64,000 bases of DNA from the NCBI GenBank assembly GCA_030549775.1, contig CM060173.1:31614110-31678109 (forward strand), written 5' to 3'. Both the position numbers and the translations under genes were made by a program. Below, piece after piece: positions 26,261 through 37,450 of this stretch. Position 1 is the stretch's first letter. Every line of letters begins with the position of its first letter. The DNA comes from Tamarix chinensis. Lineage: Eukaryota; Streptophyta; Magnoliopsida; Caryophyllales; Tamaricaceae. The notes under the pieces were generated by a model. That model was not told where the DNA came from and did not search any database. It was given only the letters and a program-made list of their open reading frames with translations.

Positions 26261-27361
26261 TCAAATTTTCATCAGAATAATAAGGAGACAATCACCAACA
26301 TTAAAATTTCTTGAAATTCCACCATAAGAATCTGGAAGTTCAAGTTCATAAGCATTATCTCCAAACTTCCTAAGTATTTTAAATGGACCATCGGCTGTTG
26401 GCATTAGCTTGTTTTTACGTAAATTAGGAAATCTCTCTTTACGTAAATGTAACCAAACTAAGTCACCAGGAGAAAACACATAAGAGTTTCTATGCTTATT
26501 CGCTTGAGCTTTATACTTGGCATTAGATTTTTCAATATGATTTTTTATTTTCTCATGAAGTTGTTGAAAAAATTTTATTCTCTCTTTAGCCTCATAGTTT
26601 TGCAATTCACCTTTTTTCAACGGAATCATGTTAATAGGCATGTTAGGATTCACACCATACACCACCTCAAACGGACTAGTTTGAGTAGTACTAGAAGGAC
26701 TACGATTATAAGCAAACTCTGCATGAGCTAACTTAACATCCCAATCTTTTGTACTTTTATTAACTAAACCTCTTAATAATGTACCAAGAGTTCTATTAGT
26801 TACTTCAGTTTGACCATCAGTTTGGGGATGATGTGAATTGCTAAATAACAATTTAGTACCAAGCATATGCCATAAAGTTTTCCAGAAATAACTTATAAAC
26901 TTGACATCCCGATCAGAAACTATGCTTTTAGGTATTCCATGAAGTTTAACAATTTCTCTAAAATACAAGTCAGCAACATGCATGGCATCATCGGTTTTAT
27001 TACAAGGAGTAAAATGAGCCATTTTAGAAAAACGATCTACTACCACAAGAATAGAATCTTTACCACGTTGCGTTCTTGGTAACCCTAGGATAAAGTCCAT
27101 ACTAACTCCTTCCCATGGTTTATCAAGAATGGGTAAAGGTGTGTATAAGCCTTTATGAAAGTAACTTTTACTTTTTTGACACGTAGAACATCTACTTATC
27201 ATGGCTTGCACATGTTTAACCATTCTTGGCCAATAGAAATTTTCTTGTAATAATTCCATAGTTTTATGTATTCCAAAATGTCCCGCTATGCTACCTTCAT
27301 ATATTTCCTTGATAAGCAAGTCTCTAATACTAGATCTAGGAATACAAAGTTTATTTAGTCA
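26261..27361 (-). pseudogene. Gypsy integrase, separated from gag-pol by a stop
   Basis: Minus-strand integrase continuing the upstream frame after a TGA at 27,359-27,361. Counting from the Met at 27,319, the HHCC zinc finger is H14, H18, C44, C47. The catalytic core is intact: D75 (MDF), D136 (SDRD), E172 (GQTE), with exact D-D-35-E spacing. The C-terminal part has GDLVWLHLRKERFP and DGPFKIL, and no chromodomain. Near 26,280 one base is missing: FNVGDCLLII should read on as GDLSPY, and the other frame continues SPYYSDENLRVNSSQLGEYD into the 3' LTR. Enzyme motifs are all present, so the breaks look recent. Confidence 0.88.
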
Positions 27362-30300
27362 AAATAAAAATCCATCTTGTATGAAATAATTTCCATGGTA
27401 TCCATTGTCTTTACATGCACTAAACATGTCCTTAAAATCTTCATCATTATAATATAATTCTTTAATCATTTCAAAACCTAAAATTTTTGCATCCATCATA
27501 ATAAGTAATTTAGACCTATGAGAAAGAGCATCAGCGACTACATTTTCTTTACCATCTAAATGTTTGACAGAGAACACGAAGGATTGTAAGAAATTTACCC
27601 ATTTTGCATGTCTCGGATTAACTTTCTTTTGACTATGTAAGTATTTTAAACTTTCATGATCCGAATGTAACACAAATGGTTTTGGTCTTAGATAATGACT
27701 CCATGTCTCAAGGCTTCGTATAATGGCAAAGAATTCCTTGTCATAAGTTGAATAGTTAATCTTGGCTCCATTCAACTTTTCAGAGAAGAATGTTATAGGT
27801 TTCTTTTCTTGAGAAATCACTCCTCCTATTCCAACTCCACTAGCATCACAAGTCACTTCAAAAAGAAGATTAAAGTTGGGTAAGGATAGAATAGGGGCAT
27901 GACAAAGTTTGTCTTTTAAAGTTTCAAAGGCTTGAGTAGCTTCTTGTCCCCAATAAAATTCACCTTTTTTCATGAGTTGAGTAATAGGTGTAGCTATGGT
28001 ATAAAAATCCTTAATGAATCTTCTATAAAAGTTAGCTAATCCATGAAAACTTCTCACTTCATGAACATTTTTAGGGATAGGCCATTCTTTTATAGCTTTA
28101 ATCTTATTAGGATCAACTTTAATACCTTTTCCACTAATAATATAGCCTAGGAAAACTATACTTGGAAGCATAAAATCACATTTCTCAAGTTTTCCATATA
28201 GTTTAGCTTTCCTTAGCTCACCAAATAATTTCTTCAAATGCACTAGATGATCATAACTATTTTTGCTATACACAAGAATATCATCCAAATATACAACAAT
28301 GAAATTGCCAAGGAAAGGTCGGAGAACTTCATTCATAAGTCTCATAAATGAGCTAGGTGCATTACATAACCCAAAAGGCATAACCATCCACTCATAGAGA
28401 CCATATTTTATTTTAAAAGCATTTTTCCATTCATCTCCATCTCTAATCCTTAATTGATGATATCCACTTCTCAAATCAATTTTGGAAAATACTTGTTCTC
28501 CACAAAGTTCATCAAGCATATCATCTAATCTAGGAATAGGAAATCTATATTTGATGATAATATTATTCACAGCCCGAGAATCTATGCACATACGCCAAGT
28601 ACCATCCTTTTTAGGCACTAGTAAAGCAGGAACACTACAAGGACTCATACTTTCTCTAACAAATCCTTTATCCATAAGCTCTTTTATTTGTTTTTGTAAT
28701 TCCTTAGCTTCTTCTGGGTTACATCTATAAGCCGGTTTATTAGGGATAGGCATACCAGGAACAAGATCAATAGCATGTTCTATACCTCTTTTAGGTGGTA
28801 ATCCAGGAGGTAAGTCATAAGGAAATACATCATTATACTCATCAAGCAACTTAATCAAATTAGGATATTTAATTTGTTGTTTTTCAGGTTTAGAATCTTT
28901 AGAAACTAGAGCATAACAAATTCCTTCTTCTTTTATACATTTTTCCATAGCCTTTTCATGTAAAAATAATCTCTCTTTATCATCACTCAAGGGCATATGA
29001 TCATATAAAGAAGGTTTGAGCCTATACAATTGTTTTTCCTTTTTCACCACATATTCATTAGTTACCCCATCATGAGTTGCTTTTCTATCAAATTGCCATG
29101 GTCTACCCAAAAGTAATCCACAAGCATCCATAGGTAAAACATCACATAGAACTTCATCATGATAGTCTCTAATAGAAAATGTGATTAAAGCACTTTTGTT
29201 TACTTTATCTCCTTTATCCTTGTTTAAACATTGTAAAGAATAGGTTTTAGGATGATTAGTAGTTTCCAAACCAAGTTTCTTCACCATTGCCTCACCAGCA
29301 ACATTAGTACATGAACCACTATCAATTATAAGTCTACAAACTGTATCACCTATTTTACACTTAGTTTTAAAAATCTTTTCTCTTTGAGTAGGTGTAATAC
29401 TAGGTTGTATTTGAAAGATTCTTTGAATTACAAAGCAGGGGTCTCCTTCTTCTTCTTCCATAGTTAATATTTCATTAGGAGATTCAACTTCTAATTCATC
29501 ATCACTACATGGTTCCATGTTTTCTATGTCATGTAAGGTAAAGGCTCTTTGGTTAGGACAATCTCTAGCAAAATGTTCATATCCTTTACATTTGAAACAT
29601 TGTTTATTAGCCATTTTAACCACCTTATTTTTACCTTTATCATCTTTGTTATTCTTTCTATCATATGAAAATGTCGATTTAGGTGTAAAGGTGTTAGAAT
29701 AGGGTTTAGTCAAAGTAGAGGCATTAGACTTAACATAGGCTTTTGTTGTCTTGGTTTGTCTTTCAATCTTCATAGCCAATCTTATCAAGTCATCAAGAGA
29801 GTCATAAGAGTACATATCAACTTTGTCTCTTATTAAGTTATTCAAACCGCCTAAGTATCTAGCACATCTTTGTTCCTTTCTTTCATGAACATCACAAATA
29901 AGGGCTAGTCTTTCAAACTCCCTAGTGTATTCTTCTACACTAAATAAGCCTTCCCTTAGAGTATTCATCTTAAAATACATATCTTGCTCATAGTCTCTAG
30001 GCACAAATTTCTTTCTTAAGTGCTTTTTAAGTTTTTCCCAAGATTTGATTTTAGACTTCTCTTGTCTTTCCCTAGTTCGCTTTAAGTTATCATACCAAAT
30101 TCGAGCAAACGTTTTGAACTTTAGAGTAGCTAATTTGCACTTTCTATCATCATCATATTCTCTAAACTCAAAAATAGCTTCAATCTCATGCAACCATTCA
30201 AAAAATGACTCCACATTTAAATCACCATAAAATTCAGGAAGTTCAAGTTTAATACCTTGATCTTCATGGTGTGGATTTCTTACATGGAATGTAGGTGCTC

Positions 30301-30598
30301 TTCTTTGGTTGCTTGAGCCAAAAGAATTTGCCACCTCTTCTCCATCTTCAAGATGAGAAATATTGAAATGTCCACGCCCATTCTTGGTATAGTAAATCGG
30401 CTTCATTCTCCCTTCCACACTATCATGTGTGGTTTCCATTCGAGGTTACCATGGTTTATACTTCTCTTGGTCGGCCAACTTTGCTTCTACACTTTGGAGT
30501 TGATGTTGTAGTGTGTTTTGAGTCTGTAGTTGGGCATCCATGCGTGTGGTGAGGCTTTTGATGGACTCAACCAGGGCACGCACCTCTTCACTAGCCAT
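27359..30598 (-). pseudogene. Gypsy gag-protease-RT-RNase H, nearly intact
   Basis: Minus strand. The probable native start is MASEEVRALVE at 30,598. A TAA at 30,446-30,448 breaks the frame after 50 codons, and the frame then stays open for 1,026 codons from the Met at 30,439. Counting from that Met: gag domain about 60-230, CCHC knuckle C281-X2-C284-X4-H289-X4-C294, protease DSG at D373, RT with IDL at D655 and YLDD at 717-720, RNase H about 850-975 (starting near [10 protein letters not shown]). The frame ends at a TGA (27,359-27,361), most simply a CGA-to-TGA change, directly upstream of integrase. Together with integrase this would be one polyprotein of about 1.45 thousand residues. Confidence 0.9.
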
Positions 30599-30840
30599 GG
30601 TGAAGGTTGACACACAACCTCTCTTGATGCACACAATATATCTTCCACAAATGTAGGTGCTGGATTCGTTTTACCTACAACCAAACAAAGCACAAACCAA
30701 TTTCTAATTCTAAAGAAATAATCAAACACTACCTGCAATCTTTATCTAGGTACAAGGAGATCTTTAAGACCCAAGAATAGCCACTGCACGCAGGTACAAA
30801 CAAACAATGAAAGATTAGTAATAATAGGTGTGAAAATGAT

Positions 30841-31220
30841 TCACATAAAATCATAGAACATGTTTCTGTGTTGTCAATAAAATCGTGTCTTCCAGTGGGC
30901 GTTTCGTGTTGAAGTCTTCATAGAAAATGTAGAGGAGATCCAGAGGTAGATGATGGACTATTTTCTTGAGAGAAATTGATGAGAGATGAGTCGAATATAC
31001 GTCCTACAAGTTCCAGATCAGTTTCAGGCTTCACATAAAATCATAGAACATGTTTCTGTATTTTCAACAAAAACTTGTCTTTCAGTTGGAGATTCCTGTT
31101 GAAGTCTTCATAGGAAATGTAGAGGAAATCCAGAGGTAGAAGATGTACTAATTTCTTGAGAGAAATTGATGAGAAATGAATCGAATACATGGCCTGAAAG
31201 TTCCAGGTCTGTTTCGGGCG
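30841..31220 (-). repeat. 190-bp tandem repeat in the gypsy leader
   Basis: Two adjacent copies at 30,841-31,030 and 31,031-31,220, each starting TCACATAAAATCATAGAACA. They lie between the primer site and gag. The copies are clearly diverged (about 15-20% by eye), so the duplication predates this insertion and is part of the family's leader. Confidence 0.85.
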
Positions 31221-31620
31221 ATTGAGAACTGTCCAGGGATGTCGAACACTTTGAAGCTTTTCTTCTTACTTGCATGAAGAGAAATTGAATGGGGTTGTCA
31301 TACACTTGATCACACACTAATATAGAGTAGAATACAATAGAAATAAAGTTCTGAAGAGGCACACACGATTGTTGCAACCAGACCAACCAAACTGGTGCTG
31401 TTGAAATTTGAACTCTGTTAGTATTTTATTTGAAAAGTTGAGGGAAAATGCAACAAGATCGTTGCAAGATTGAAAGAAATTCAAGCAATAACTTCAAGAA
31501 AACTTAAATAATTTCATCAAGAATCAAGAGTTGCAAGAAATGGTGGAGTATCCGTGGAGTTCTTGGTGAAAGAACACACCACAATTTCAGGTCGACAGAA
31601 ATCAGCTTCGAACAAATGAA

Positions 31621-31632
31621 GCTTTGATACCA
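31621..31632 (-). other. Primer-binding site, tRNA-iMet type (gypsy)
   Basis: Minus strand TGGTATCAAAGC, four bases inside the 5' LTR end CCACATCA. It differs from the canonical TGGTATCAGAGC at one position. Confidence 0.88.
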
Positions 31633-31636
31633 AAAA

Positions 31637-32511
31637 TGATGTGGTTTTTATCAAAGTAACAGAAGGTTGGATCAAAATTTGTATTAGAAGCTGTCACCCA
31701 CGATCTAATGCAAAAAGAATGAAGTGATTTGGTGGATTATGGACGAAGAAATTGATGTTACAAGATGAAGGTGTTCAGCAGATTTGAAGGTGTTCAAATG
31801 TGTCGTGTGAAGATAGATTTGAGGAAGGATTAATCCCGGATTATCCTTGCTCAATACAGACCCAAAAGGGAGGATTAGACTTTAGCTCTCTTGCTCAAAG
31901 TTTTATCAAAATTCTTATTATTCATTCTATTCAATTCTCTATACAAATGTTGTGCACAAAAGGTATATATAGGAAAGAATAAGCTTGGTGGTGAGCTTCC
32001 TTAACCAGCCAAGTTTACCCACCTAATCCAGCCCATTAATCATGGTTGAATTAATCCCATATTAACCTTAATCCAAAGCATAATATCAGTGGTTAAATTA
32101 TATAACGGATTAATATTACAAAGCTATACAATAGACTAAGATACATACATGAAATTATAGCCATACCCTAACTTACATAAAATATACTTAGGGTTAGGGT
32201 TTACAACAAGTTTATAAAAATAATGAATATCATCACTCTATCTCTTGTTGTAATGTATCATCCCATGTATGTCATAGTCTTGCATGCCTTGGAATACTTG
32301 TACACATCAATGTGTATTAACATCATCTTCTTGCAAATATGTAACATACCTACAAGAATAACTTGAATGGTTTTTAATGTCAAGCATATTAGAATTATCA
32401 AGAATATTTAACATGATAGGCTCCAATATTATAAAAGCTAAATCATCTTCCTTACCTTGAAGAGTAGAATGAATAGGACAATCATTATGTTCAATGGATG
32501 CTCCTACATCA
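31637..32511 (-). repeat. Gypsy 5' LTR (875 bp)
   Basis: Minus strand starts TGATGTAGGAGC and ends CCACATCA. It contains CTATATATACC (about 31,960-31,970), a likely TATA box for the element's transcript. Confidence 0.92.
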
Positions 32512-33569
32512 AAAGAGGAAGAAGGTAGTGGTTCAATGGTGGAGTTACTGTGGCTGAGAAGTGGTGGAGGGTTGGAGTTGCTGCTGCTGGTGGGCGCAAG
32601 AGAAGGAGGAAGGGTGGAGACTTGGGTAGTTTTATGATGTAGGGAAGGGGTTAGCTTGTAGGGCTCAGTTTGTTGGTGGCTCGAAGGGAGGTGCAGGTTG
32701 GAGGTTGTGGGTTGCGACAAACGATAGATGCATTGTAGGGAGGCTGGTTGGATTGGTTAGGTGGTGGTGTGTGCATGGTGCTTCTACTGGGGTGGGTTGG
32801 TTACACTGTACGATGGGGGTGCTAGGCAAGGATGGGGAGGTTGTGTGCTGCTAGGTGGTTGTGGGCTAGTTGTGCTGGACGGGAACCACGGGCAGGAAGA
32901 AGGGGAATATGGGTTATTTGTTTAGGGTGTTTGCATGTGTATGTATAATACATTGGGGCTATTTGGGCGAGGGGTTAGCTGTGAGGGTGGGTGAGGTTGG
33001 GAGGGTTGGTTGGCTCGGGGAACTATGGGAAGGATGGGCTGAAAAGAAATAGGGGTTGGGTTGGAGTGTCCGTGAGTGTAGCATGTACATGTATGTATAA
33101 ATGTAGAGGGTTGAGATGAGGTGATAGGTTGAGTGAAGTAAGAAAATGAGGGAGACATGGAGAGTAGATGGTAGAGTAGGAAGTAGCCATTTAATTTTTT
33201 TTTTTTCACATTTAGATTGGGTAGATTAGGGTACTAGATTGAAAGATAATTCGGAAAAAAATAATCTGGATTAGCATAGGTTTAAAAAGAGTCAAAAAGA
33301 TTGAAATAATTAGGAATAAATTTTAGAAAATTATTTTTGGGTTACGAATCAAAAGATTATTAGTAAAATGATTTAGGATAAGATTTATGGGTATAAACTA
33401 GGATTAAAATTAATAGTTCAATTTCTATCAACCTTTTAACCTGATTAAATTTATATCTAAGCTGTTGTAATAATACGAATAATAATAACACTTTTAATAC
33501 TAAAATTTCTAAAATAATAATTTTAACTAATCATATGCTTATTAATTTATAATTAACATTTCTAAAAAC

Positions 33570-33841
33570 ATTAATAATAATAATAATAATAATAACGATA
33601 AAAATGTTAAGTATAATAATCATATCAATAACAATGATAATAGTAACCAAAATGATAATATAATATAAGGGTCCAAATATTTATATTAATAAATAAAAGT
33701 GCTAATGGACAAGGTAAGTATTAACCATATTAGTAAGGAAATAATGATAGTGATAATGGTAATAATAATAGTAATAATACCAATAATAATAATAATAGAG
33801 TTAGGGTTAAGTAGTCATAATAATAATAATAATAATAATGG

Positions 33842-33875
<34 letters not shown>

Positions 33876-34128
33876 TAAGAATAATACTAATAGTAATGAT
33901 AATAAAAATGGTAATAGTAATATAAGGGTTCAAATGTTTACCATAATAGTAAAGATAATGATAATAGACCATAGCTAGTATTAGTAATAATAGTAAGAAT
34001 AATAATGAGGTTAGTAATAATAATAATAATAGTAAATAAGGAAACGTCCTAATCATAATAACACTAAATTTGTAGGCCATTATTAATGATACTATTATTA
34101 TTGGTTAGGGAAATCATAAAGTTAGGTT

Positions 34129-34184
<56 letters not shown>

Positions 34185-34288
34185 ATAATAATAATAATAT
34201 TATTATTATTAATAATAACAATGATAGAGATAACTATATTAATACTAAAGTTGTTAATAATAATAACAATGATAATAGTATTAGTAGT

Positions 34289-34332
<44 letters not shown>

Positions 34333-34406
34333 TGATAGAGATAACTATATTAATACTAAATTTGTTAATAATAATAACAATGATAATAGTATTAGTAGTA
34401 TTAATA

Positions 34407-34443
<37 letters not shown>

Positions 34444-34665
34444 GGATAACCATTTTAATGCTAAAGTTATAGCCTTTTTAAATAGTATACCCTAATTATA
34501 AGAATTTATAAAATTAGGTTAGGTAATAAGAGTGATACATAATAATAATATTAATAATGGTAATAGTAATAATATTAACAACAATAATACAAAAATAATA
34601 ATAAGAATAATAATAATAATAGTGATATTAAGGATAATACTATTAATATTAAATAAAATTATTAA
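33570..34665. repeat. AAT/ATT microsatellite field with an internal 112-bp duplication
   Basis: Interrupted AAT arrays throughout, a pure (AGT)n run at about 34,129-34,182, and two near-identical segments at about 34,216-34,300 and 34,328-34,412. Both segments contain AACAATGATAGAGATAACTA followed by TTAATACTAAA and GATAATAGTATTAGTAGTAT. The long Ile- or Thr-rich frames here are repeat translations, not genes. Confidence 0.85.
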
Positions 34666-36129
34666 CACTTATAGAAAATAGTTTAGGGGCTGGGAAAGTT
34701 GAAGCACCACCTTAGGTTAGTGGTGGAACCGGCAGCGGCGCATGGCGGCGACGGCGGCAGCGATGGAGGAGGAAGAGAGGGGAAAATGGGTATGTAGGCT
34801 AAGAGAGAGGGAGTGGAGGGGTGTTTGATGTGGAGGAAGGTGCAACAGATGAAGAGGGGTGGAATGAAGGTGGTGGTGTAGCGGGGAGTGGCAGCACACG
34901 GTGGTTGGTGCGGCGGCCGAAGGTGGTGGAAGATGGGGGAGGAAAAAGAGGGACGTAGGGAAAGATGGGTGTATGGGGAGGTAGAGGAGGCTCCCCTGGT
35001 TGTTTTGGAGGATAGGGGTGGCGTTGGTGGCGGTGGAATCAGCGGCGGGCGGCGGTGCGAAGGGCGGCGAGGGGTGAAAGTATGTTGATTGGGTTGGCGG
35101 TTTTGCACGGTCGGGGTGGCTCGTGCAGGGCAAATCGAGGGGCAAGGAGGGTCTAGTTAGGTAGAGGGTGGTGCAAGGGTCGGTTCTAGGGGTGTTTTGG
35201 TCGTCGGCAATAGGTGGCCGTGGTGGACGGCTCGTCTAATGGGGTGGCGGCAAGAATGGAGGATTTCTGGGTTTCGAAAAACCCAGATTAAGGATGCTCA
35301 TTAGGTATTTATAGGTCGATTGAGGTGGGCAATAACAAGGGGAAGAAGACAAGCGGTGGCAGGTCCCAGGCATGCTGCCAGTGGTGGCAGTCGAGGCGGC
35401 ACTGCCATGGCAGGGGTGGAAAGCTCGAGGGAAGAAGGAAAAGGAAAGGGGCAGGTGCTCGGGAGAGGGAAAAAGGGTCGGTTGGGGTTGAATTAGTGAA
35501 AGAAAGTGACAGGAGAGGAAATGGAGGACGGTGGCAGCGATGGTGGCCGGCGGAGTGCTGGGTTGCAGCTCCTCGGTCGCCGCCACGCCTCGGGGAAGAA
35601 GATGATATCGGGACCGGGCGACTCAAGGAGAAAAAGAAGAAAAGAAAAAAGAACCAGACCGACCGGGGAAAGAAAAAGGAAAGGAGAGGAGTGGCACGAG
35701 CCTAGGCTGCCGGGGGGAAAGAGGAAGCCGGGCCGCGCTACAGGCTGGCCCAGGTCAGGGGAGGAAAGAAAAAAAGAAAAGAGAAGGAGTGGAAGAAAAG
35801 AAAAAAGGAAAAGGAGGGAGAAAAAGAAAAGAGAAAATGGAGAAATAGGTGGGTTGGGTATTTTGGTATTTTTGGGTTATTTAGGATAATAATATTTATA
35901 AGATAATAACTAATTCCTTTTTGGCTTAATTTAGGCTATTTTGGATAATTTTTCTTTTAATTCCATATAAATTAGCATTACTCCCTAATTCTTCCTAATT
36001 AACCTATTTATCATTTTTCTCCTTGATTGTCCCTAGATAGCTCCCTATATTTTAATAAAATAATTAATTTAATTAATTTTTCTGATAAATTCTTATTTAG
36101 CTAAAGGATTAAAATTTTGGGGTATTTCA
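33570..36129. mobile_element. Foreign long-LTR fragment D
   Basis: The right end GGGGTATTTCA (36,119-36,129) is a degenerate LTR terminus. Its reverse complement matches the first 1.7 kb of the 3684-7751 LTR in order: TGAAATACCCCAAAA start, AT-rich part with AATTAATTAAA, ACCAAAATA.CC.AACCCACCTATTT, G/A-rich (here) or C/T-rich (there) low-complexity block, then ATT arrays. The left part of the LTR is missing. It separates LTR copy A (ends 33,569) from truncated copy C (starts 36,128). Arginine- or proline-rich frames at 34,680-35,890 are composition artefacts. Confidence 0.6.
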
Positions 36130-37445
36130 TGCATGCTGAGAAGGCTCACACTGTTGGCTGGGTGACGAGGCTGTGAGGGTGAGGTAGGGAGAGGTGGTAG
36201 CCGATGGGTACAATGGTGCTGGCCGGTAGTCGGTAGTGGAGGGCGGTTGGTTGTGGCTGTAGAAAGTGTGGTTGTAGCTCGGTGGTGGAGGGTGCTCGTT
36301 GCACTAGAAGGGCTCAATTGAGAGTGGCAGAAGTGGTGGATGAATGTCCTGGAAGGGGACAAGGGAGAAGAGGAAGAAGGCAGTGGTTTAGTAGTGGAAT
36401 TACGGTGGTTGAGAAGTGGTGGAGGGTTAGAGCTGCGGCTGCTGGTGATCACAAGAGAAGGAGAAAGAAGAGGAGGAAGGTTGGAGACTTGGGCAGTTTT
36501 GTGACGTAGGGAAGGGGTTAGCTTGCAGGGCTCAGTTTGGTGGTGGCTCGAAGGGAGGTCCAGGTTGGAGGTTGTGGATTGCGACAAATGACGAATGCAA
36601 TGTAGGGAGGCTAGTTGGATTGGTTTTGTGGTGGTGTGTGCATGGTGCTTCTACTGGGGTGGGTTGGTTATGCTGTACGATGGGGGTGCTAGGCAAGGAT
36701 GGGGAGGTTGTGTGCTGCTAGGTGGTTGTAGGCTAGTTGTGCTGGACGGGAACCCCGGGCAGGAAGAAGGGGAATATGGGTTGTTTGTTTAGGGTGTTTG
36801 TGTGTGTATGTATAATACATCGGGGGCTATTTGGGCGAGGGGTTAGCTGTGAGGGTGGGTGAGGTTGGGAGGGTTGGTTGGCTCGGGGAACTATGGGAAG
36901 GATGGGCTGAAAAGGAATAGGGGTTGGATTGGAGTGTCCGTGAGTGTAGTATGTACATGTATGTATAAATGTAGAGGGTTGAGATGAGGTGATAGGTTGA
37001 GTGAAGTAAGAAAAAGAGGGAGACATGGAGAGTAGATGGTAGAGTAGGAAGTAGCCATTTAAATTTTTTATTTCGGATTTAGATTGGGTAGATTAGGGTA
37101 CCAGATTGAAAGATACTTCGGGGAAAAAAATCTGGATTAGGACAGGTTTAAAAAGAGTCGAAAAGAGTAAAATAATCAGGAATAAATTTTAGAAATTATT
37201 TTTGGGTTATGAATCAAAATATTATTAGTAAAATAATTTAGGATAAGATTTATGGGTATAAACTAGGATTAAAATTAATAGTTCAATTTCTATCAACCTT
37301 TTAACCTGATTAAATTTATATCTAAACCGTTATAATAATACGAATAATAATAACACTTTTAATACTAAACTTCCTAAAATAATAATTTTAACTAATCATA
37401 CGCTTATTAATTTATAATTAACATTTCTAAAAACGGGGTATAAAA
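36128..37445. mobile_element. Truncated long LTR copy C
   Basis: Equivalent to 41,767-43,053 of copy B and lacks the first 3.0 kb. It starts at CATGCATGCTGAG, directly after a short inverted repeat in the intact copies, and ends GGGGTATAAAA followed by AATGA (37,446-37,450), the same target duplication as copies A and B. Best read as the remains of the 3' LTR of the unit 1 element. Confidence 0.7.
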
Positions 37446-37450
37446 AATGA

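Larger units (their letters stand above)
25358..32511 (-). mobile_element. Ty3/gypsy retrotransposon, CRM-like, 7.15 kb
   Basis: Complete element on the minus strand: 5' LTR (31,637-32,511), iMet primer site, leader with a 190-bp tandem repeat, gag-PR-RT-RH-IN, polypurine tract, 3' LTR (25,358-26,232). It is inserted in long LTR copy A. Flanks are GAAGA (25,353-25,357) and AAAGA (32,512-32,516), a 5-bp duplication with one change. The uninterrupted paralogues near 42,004-42,012 and 36,367-36,375 read GAGAAGAGG, showing the empty site. Protein order and motifs match centromeric-retrotransposon-like (CRM) chromoviruses as I remember them; no chromodomain follows integrase. The lineage is inference. 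Confidence 0.9.
22127..33569. mobile_element. Long LTR copy A, split by a gypsy element
   Basis: Starts TGTAACACCCCC directly after AATGA (22,122-22,126). It runs to 25,357, resumes at 32,512 after the gypsy insertion, and loses similarity at 33,569, about 11 bp short of the expected GGGGTATTACA end. The two parts sum to about 4.29 kb, against 4,297 bp for copy B. Contents in order: AT-rich part, 43-46-bp minisatellite, CTCTAGGGTAGCTACCCCTAG box, G-rich low-complexity part (25,086-25,357 and 32,512-33,180), AT-rich end. Frames in the G-rich part are composition artefacts. Confidence 0.8.

Noticed and set aside
26261..26420. Chromodomain after gypsy integrase
   Set aside because: The C-terminal sequence passes straight from the GDL.SPY-type motif to the polypurine tract; no chromodomain residues are visible.
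25521..31982. Identical 60-codon frames at 25,521-25,703 and 31,800-31,982
   Set aside because: They are the same position in the two gypsy LTRs and on the strand opposite to the element's genes.
34127..34472. Ile/Thr/Asn-rich frames of about 100 codons
   Set aside because: Direct translation of AAT/AGT microsatellites.
34683..35889. Several 100-140-codon proline-, arginine- or lysine-rich frames on both strands
   Set aside because: They overlap each other in a G-rich low-complexity part of an LTR; open frames follow from composition.
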